Source of the DNA: Tipula vernalis | Taxonomy: Eukaryota; Arthropoda; Insecta; Diptera; Tipulidae | Assembly (NCBI GenBank): GCA_958295665.1 | Contig: OY282560.1 | Location: forward strand, 143,026,091 to 143,090,090 | DNA length: 64,000 nucleotides | Direction of reading: 5' to 3' | Shown: positions 58,639 to 64,000 of the stretch, one piece after another | How positions within the stretch are numbered: position 1 is the first letter of the stretch | How the letters are laid out: every line of letters begins with the position of its first letter | Made by a program: the position numbers and the translations under genes | Notes under the pieces: model-generated | Seen by the model: the letters and a program-made list of their open reading frames with translations, nothing else | Told to the model about the DNA's origin: nothing | Databases searched by the model: none

Positions 58639-59558
58639 GCTCTCGCTTTCTCTCGATATCTATAATGTAATACACAATATCGGTTTGTATTAGGTCTACC
58701 TGGCGACCCTTGTCCTTGATTCGACCTATTGTTATAATTTCTATTATTTGAGTTAGATCTATTTCGCTGTCTCCATCCTTGTGATTGTAACCTATTCCCC
58801 TGGGCTAGCTGGTTCAATTTTGCCTCGATTTGGGTTAATCGCTCTTCGACTGTTTTTCTTTGTGTCGATCTAATAGGGAGCTCTTGACCTTGCTCATTAC
58901 GCTGAGTGGGACGGGATCTTTCTGAAGTCTGATATGTCTGCTTGTGACTGGTGATTGCGCTTATATGGCTAACATTTGTCTGCATTGCTTTATGCATGCG
59001 GTCTGCCATTTTGGACAACTCTTCTAGTGTCTGTTCCGCTGGCTGCGCTGCTATGGCTATTCTGATTATCTCTGGCATCCTTCTGACCCAGAATGATCGG
59101 ATTACTACCGCGGATAAGTTCGTGCTCGCAAGCGAGCGAATCGACCTTAAAATTTCCGATGGTTTGCCTTCGCCAATCTGCTGACCTGTCAGTAATTGTG
59201 CGAGCTTTTGCTCTTTTGAAGGAGCTAAGCGCTCTAAAAGCAAATTTTTTAATTTCAAGTATTGATTGGTCGTGGGAGGACATTCGAAAAAATCGGAAAT
59301 TAGATTGCACGTGTGAGGCATTAAAGCGCCAAGTACGTGCAAAAATTTGGTTTTTTCGGATTTAATTTGTTGCGTTTCAAACTGCAACTCGGCCACTCGG
59401 AACCAGTTCAATGGTGATGCCGTCCACAAAGGTTGCAGTTTGACGCTTGTTGATGATATTTCCTTCCCATTTACAGTGTCTGTTATGCGTACGTCACTTG
59501 TTGCCTGTGTTGGAGCGTTTTTGTCTAATGTATCCATTTTATTTTCGCCGTCTGCCAT
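58548..59558 (-). CDS. Gypsy-C gag, 336 residues
   Basis: ATG at 59558 and TAA at 58548, uninterrupted. The capsid region holds [39 protein letters not shown] and [19 protein letters not shown], as in CsRn1-type gags. The C-terminal part is basic and Asn/Arg-rich, followed by the atypical nucleocapsid [18 protein letters not shown], which takes the place of a CCHC knuckle. Just before the stop lies the slippery sequence for shift into pol. Function: particle assembly and RNA packaging. Intact length and lack of stops agree with the young age of the insertion. Confidence 0.85.
   Translation of the reverse strand: MADGENKMDTLDKNAPTQATSDVRITDTVNGKEISSTSVKLQPLWTASPLNWFRVAELQFETQQIKSEKTKFLHVLGALMPHTCNLISDFFECPPTTNQYLKLKNLLLERLAPSKEQKLAQLLTGQQIGEGKPSEILRSIRSLASTNLSAVVIRSFWVRRMPEIIRIAIAAQPAEQTLEELSKMADRMHKAMQTNVSHISAITSHKQTYQTSERSRPTQRNEQGQELPIRSTQRKTVEERLTQIEAKLNQLAQGNRLQSQGWRQRNRSNSNNRNYNNRSNQGQGSPGRPNTNRYCVLHYRYREKARACYPLCNWRGSQPLANQATTENGPSTSKNI
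58554..58560 (-). promoter_or_regulatory. Probable -1 ribosomal frameshift site A AAA AAC
   Basis: In gag frame the codons read TCA AAA AAC ATT TAA, so the heptamer A AAA AAC has the correct phase for a -1 slip, two codons before the gag stop. After slipping, reading continues into the open pol frame. Downstream, GGTCT...AGACC can pair as a short stem. The heptamer is a known retroviral slip sequence. Its use here is inferred. Confidence 0.65.
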
Positions 59559-60458
59559 TTTATTTTTTTGTTGTTTTATTTATTTTCAGACTCGTCGTAT
59601 AACTGTCAATTACTTTGAACAATATTCGATAAAAAAAAATGGGTTGCCTTCGGATTCCTTGATCCGAAATTCTTTAAAAAATAATAATTGTTTCGATAAT
59701 CGTCGGATGCTGCGGGCGTTATTATTTAGCTCTCGCTTAGTTCCGGAATTCGACCAATGACTAATGCAGGGATTTTGAAAACTATATTTTGACGGGACGA
59801 CCAATTGCAAACGATTGAATGAAACACGATTTGAAAGAGCGAAAGAAACAGAAAAAAAATTACCGAAAATGTTGGAAATTTTACAAATAATTTAAGAATT
59901 TAAGAATAATTTTGATACAATAAAAATTTAAATTTTCTTTGAAATAAAAACTTGCCGATTTTCTTCGTCTATCCTTCTGCCGCTCCCGTTACTGTTGCTC
60001 CCGCGTTGCGGTGTGGGTTGGCCGCTACACCGTATAAATGTGTATCATCCGTTAGTGGGATGATTTTTGTAAACGTACTTTTAACCGCTATTTTCTCGTT
60101 TGTGCGGGTATTTACTGTATACGCACGTTTATAATTATAATTTCCTTGTGGATGTAATGTTTATTGCTGCAGTCGCACCGTTGCTACTTTATTATATAAA
60201 AACAATCGTAACCTCGTTGATATAGTCGCTTATGTAAGAATAAAAAAAAAAACAAAGCGCTGTAATTTATGTGTTTTTTTTTTAAATTTTGCTAAAATTG
60301 TTGGCTACGTACCTTTACCTGGTACGACTGATGTCGTACCAGGTGTCCAGTTATAAAATCCCTTTGCCAAATAAGCGCTCTATGTGCGCCTCGTACTGCA
60401 ATATGCTGCTCCTCTGCTGACTCCAATATATTTATAAATATACTTAACGGTAAAAACC
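59559..60458 (-). other. Gypsy-C 5' leader
   Basis: About 0.9 kb between the primer site and gag ATG, without conserved coding. It holds a perfect 12-base-pair hairpin (60317-60344). Confidence 0.7.
60317..60344. other. Perfect hairpin in Gypsy-C leader
   Basis: ACCTGGTACGAC and its exact complement GTCGTACCAGGT are separated by four bases. It is about 115 bases downstream of the primer site in the element RNA, where packaging or dimerisation signals often lie. Confidence 0.7.
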
Positions 60459-60476
60459 GTTGTCGGTGTGTCACCA
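60459..60476 (-). other. Primer-binding site of Gypsy-C, tRNA-Trp-like
   Basis: Minus strand TGGTGACACACCGACAAC starts one base after the 5' LTR. TGGTGAC and CCGAC agree with the complement of the tRNA-Trp 3' end (TGGTGACCCCGAC), with a small difference between them. CsRn1-like elements are reported to use tRNA-Trp. Confidence 0.5.
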
Positions 60477-60477
60477 A

Positions 60478-61234
60478 TGTAATAATTCGATTAAAAATCT
60501 TTTTTGGATTTGGTTTTTAAAGTTTTTTATTTATAAAATTCGCTTTAACCAAATTTATCAATTTATAATTTTAATTTATGAATAAAGTTTTTATTTATAA
60601 TTTTTCACTATTGTATCATACACTTTTTATATAAACTTCTTCCAAAAAAAAGAAAAATTAATTTCCAACACTTTTTTTGGTATTTTTTAGAATTTATTTC
60701 TTTTTATAATTTTTACCTACGTTGGTAAAGTCACTTCATCGATAGAACTGAACCCCTCGTTTTTATTTCTTCAAACAAAATATATTTTGTTTGTCCGTGT
60801 ATATCTCAACCCCTTATGTGCCAGAGTATATTATTCTGAAACACATAAATAAAATGCTAATGGTATTGCATAACTTGACAGGCAATGTAATAAGTACATC
60901 GAGAGTATTTGTTGCATGTATGTATATGCCAGTATTTCTCCTAATTCGTATTTTTCGTTATGGAAATTCGCTTGTATAGAATTAGAGGAGAATACGCTAC
61001 ACATTGAAATGTGAATAAAATATTTTGCTGATGATGATACGCAATAACCTTGATCATGAAAATAATTTTGTTGATTTCATATCTTCTGAAATTATTTAAT
61101 AAATTTATATTTGTATGGCGCATGAGCTCAGTAGTAAATGACGAATACTTTGTTTAATTTCAATTTTAAATTTTTCCGTTTTTTATTCATGTAGAGATTA
61201 ATTTTCTCGTTAAGATATATATTAATCCCCTACA
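60478..61234 (-). repeat. 5' LTR of Gypsy-C
   Basis: 757 bases, nearly identical to 54445-55203. Its outer end adjoins TACT (61235-61238), the second copy of the target duplication. Confidence 0.9.
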
Positions 61235-61238
61235 TACT

Positions 61239-61557
61239 TTATATTTCTCGACTCACGAATTCGGTGTTATTCAACGGCAACACAAATCTCAGTATATGGA
61301 AAATCCCTCACGGATATAAAAATTCGCCAACTATATTAACTTCACGATAAAGTTTTATACACGTTAATCACCACATACTTAAATGTTTAATCGGTCGGTT
61401 TTCCCTGTTTGGACACAATGTCTGAAACGCACCAAAACTAAACCTAAACATACAAAACTACACATTTGCTTCAAGAAAACTCAAATGGTTAAGAAATTTC
61501 CTTAATATATGTTGCTCAAAACTATACCCGCTGATCGATCCCGGTTGAGCCCCAAAG
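61239..61557 (-). mobile_element. Gypsy-B leader and primer site, distal part
   Basis: Continuation of the Gypsy-B 5' untranslated region cut off by Gypsy-C. At 61538-61555 the minus strand reads TTGGGGCTCAACCGGGAT, close to the complement of tRNA-Pro (TGGGGGCTCGTCCGGGAT) but with three differences. The LTR should begin at 61558 (plus-strand TGTAGAG). Confidence 0.5.
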
Positions 61558-62356
<799 letters not shown>

Positions 62357-62464
62357 GATTATTCCTCTGACGTTCCATTGACATTTTATTGATTAAAATT
62401 TGAATATGTTGATCGATACATTATTTGTGACGTGTTTTAATAAAATCGCATTAAAGGTTCCGAA

Positions 62465-62602
62465 GACCGTATTCTTGAAATTCACCGAAAGAAGTCGTCG
62501 GTGACTTTGGTATGAAACAATTTAAATTTTCGACTGAAATGACGTATTTCACGTGAAAATCACAGGCGACTTTTATGATCGAATTTTAAGAATAGCGGCC
62601 TT
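62465..62602. mobile_element. Hairpin MITE, 138 bp
   Basis: Left GACCGTATTCTTGAAATTC...AAGTCG.CGGTGA and right TCACAGGCGACTT...GAATTTTAAGAATAGCGG are imperfect inverted copies. Confidence 0.6.
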
Positions 62603-62652
62603 GAGGTGACATGTTATACCATCACTTTCGATTCGTTTTCGATAGCATTTTG

Positions 62653-62740
62653 TCTCTTGTTACAAGAATAAAATTGTATTAATTTCCTTTTTTCATTAAG
62701 ATTTATCAAGATAGTACAATTTTGTTCTTGTTGCAAGAGA
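62653..62740. mobile_element. Hairpin MITE, 88 bp
   Basis: TCTCTTGTTACAAGAATAAA and ATTTTGTTCTTGTTGCAAGAGA are inverted copies with few mismatches over about 28 bases. Confidence 0.6.
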
Positions 62741-63452
62741 TCACCCCTAAGTAATAATTCCTCTAAGTATTAAAGGTCTTAATAGTAAATTAGTTTAGGC
62801 CAATTCTCACATTGATCACATACTATTGTGAACTGAACAAACGGAGTTCTTTCTAAACGGAGTAATTTAAATTTTAAGGGATTTTTAGCAGTATACTACA
62901 GCTAACTCTTAATGGGTTTCCAAAATTTCAGAAAACTCTTATCATCTTTTAAGGACTGCTCTGCTCAAAAGAATGGAAAGTTTTTGTAAATGTAAATGGT
63001 TATAAATGGTTTGGTGACTAATAACGAACGTTTTATCGAAAAATTGTCGTTCAAGGAATCGGATAAGCAAATAAATAGTGCTGTATGTAAACCTGCGTGC
63101 ATCATTTTCAAAAATTGTGTTCATTGGTTTCCGTCATTATGAATCATTGAAAATACATTTTTCGAAAGATGCCTAGTAATTAAGATGCCTAATTTAATCT
63201 CATCTTTATAATTTAATTTTATTTTGTTAAAAATCGTATTCTATACATCTCTAATTGCATGCCTCATCAGCGATTAAAAACAGCAAAATAATCCAAGACA
63301 TTCCATTCCCATTTTATTCATGCAAGAAAAGAATGAAGGGACATTTATACTTATGTTGCTTAAAAACAACAAACTTACAAACTAACTACTTACAATAAAA
63401 CCTGTATTCCATGAGAAAATTTGACGGACAGTCAAAAAAAAAACGAAAAGAG
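62741..63452. other. Gene-free stretch
   Basis: No coding or repeat recognised. The open frame at 62942-63124 (minus) has no motif. Confidence 0.4.
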
Positions 63453-63595
63453 AAAAATAATCGGTTGTTCCATATAAGAGACAAAGACAATATTTTTTTT
63501 ATTTTATAGCAAAATAATTTTGCTATCAAAAAAAAAAAAATAAAAATAAAAAAAACACATTGTCTTTGTATCTTGTATGGAGCATGATTATTTTT
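63453..63595. mobile_element. Hairpin MITE, 143 bp
   Basis: AAAAATAATC then CCATATAAGAGACAAAGACAAT on the left matches the complement of ATTGTCTTTGTATCTTGTATGG then GATTATTTTT on the right, about 38 bases per arm around an A/T-rich centre. Confidence 0.65.
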
Positions 63596-63901
63596 CTAGA
63601 TCTTTTCTAGATATTAAGGTTGCTCAATTTTTATTTTAGCGTGTGGATTCCGTGACACGGTTCCTCTATCAGTCATATATTCACGTATTCATACGTCAGG
63701 CATTACCTTTCGATTTCATGATACCCCTAGAAGCTGATAATTTAATTTTTATAAATAATTTGAAATTAATATTTCAACTGATCAAGCCTCAATTAAGCTT
63801 TCATTTTTTTATTTTTTATTTTTTTTTATTTCAGTATAGAAATCAATTTAGCCATCAATATTTTTGATTTCATAATAAACAAAAAATAATCGCCAATTAA
63901 T
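63596..63901. other. Gene-free stretch before the second foldback copy
   Basis: The open frame at 63643-63867 has no recognisable motif. Otherwise T-rich. Confidence 0.35.
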
Positions 63902-64000
63902 ACCCTGTTAAAGTTAGCCGAAAGTTTCCAGCCGAAAGTAAAAAGTTGATAATGCAGATTATGTTATTAACATTTCAGCAAAGTAAACAATTTGGTGGTT
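63902..64000 (+). mobile_element. Second copy of the foldback family, cut by window end
   Basis: ACCCTGTTAAAGTTAGC, CCGAAAGTAAAAAGT, GCAGATTATGTTATTAACAT and ACAATTTGGTGGTT match 31972-32079 in order, with small differences. Confidence 0.7.

Larger units (their letters stand above)
54445..61234 (-). mobile_element. Full-length Ty3/Gypsy retrotransposon, CsRn1-like (Gypsy-C)
   Basis: 6790 bp on the minus strand: 5' LTR 60478-61234, primer site at 60459-60476, leader of about 0.9 kb, gag, pol in the -1 frame, purine tract 55204-55215 and 3' LTR 54445-55203. TACT is duplicated at both sides. The LTRs differ at only a few bases, so the insertion is young. Gag with the Cys/His pattern [11 protein letters not shown] and the tRNA-Trp-like primer site both suggest the CsRn1/Kabuki group. 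It interrupts Gypsy-B. Confidence 0.92.

Noticed and set aside
58951..59760. Plus-strand open frames opposite Gypsy-C gag
   Set aside because: They are antisense shadows of the gag gene and its leader.

Overview
The window is a transposon-rich stretch of an insect genome, most likely a fly. It is strongly AT-rich, has spliced genes with GT-AG introns, and carries BEL/Pao and Ty3/Gypsy retrotransposons, a mariner, a Tc1-like remnant, Helitron remnants, a tRNA-headed SINE and (GTCT)n elements of the kind described in Diptera. No conserved host gene was recognised. Two short spliced candidates (5695-6018 and 33397-33575) are offered with low confidence.

Layout. 1-5303 (minus): a Gypsy gag fragment fused directly to a 5' BEL/Pao fragment (BEL-1) with a tRNA-Tyr-type primer site. 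5695-6018: a possible 53-residue spliced gene. 7856-17055 (minus): a decayed Helitron Rep gene split by a full-length BEL/Pao element (BEL-2, 8801-15777, plus). 17576-18831: a mariner with perfect 27-bp inverted repeats and a broken transposase. 23397-23763: a SINE with 13-bp target duplication. 25210-26100: two solo LTRs of one family, head to head. 26433-27963: a MITE nested in a MITE-like element. 31972-33144: a foldback element, whose family recurs at the last 99 bases of the window. 37437-38588: an insert with 28-bp target duplication. 39330-39630: a Tc1-like remnant.

41879-45494 is the most interesting unit: a DNA transposon of the ISL2EU type (PIF/Harbinger-related) with two convergent genes. 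One is a three-exon SWIM zinc finger/YqaJ-exonuclease-like gene; the other is a THAP-domain DDE transposase. In this class the transposase is expected to do cutting and joining, while the role of the exonuclease partner is not settled. Here the transposase is frameshifted and the exonuclease is cut off before its PDG/ExK half, so the copy looks inactive. 45520-46340 is a tandem duplication, 47663-48450 a piggyBac-like remnant, and 50086-51690 two (GTCT)n elements flanking an alternating 129/159-bp minisatellite.

52790-61557 (minus) is a nested pair. A Gypsy element with gag-protease only (Gypsy-B) is split in its leader by a young, nearly intact CsRn1-like Gypsy (Gypsy-C, 54445-61234) with 4-bp target duplication, almost identical LTRs, an A AAA AAC frameshift site between gag and pol, and only two nonsense codons near the pol end. 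62030-62356 is a (TA)n microsatellite, followed by three hairpin MITEs. Gene-free AT-rich stretches are described as separate entries.
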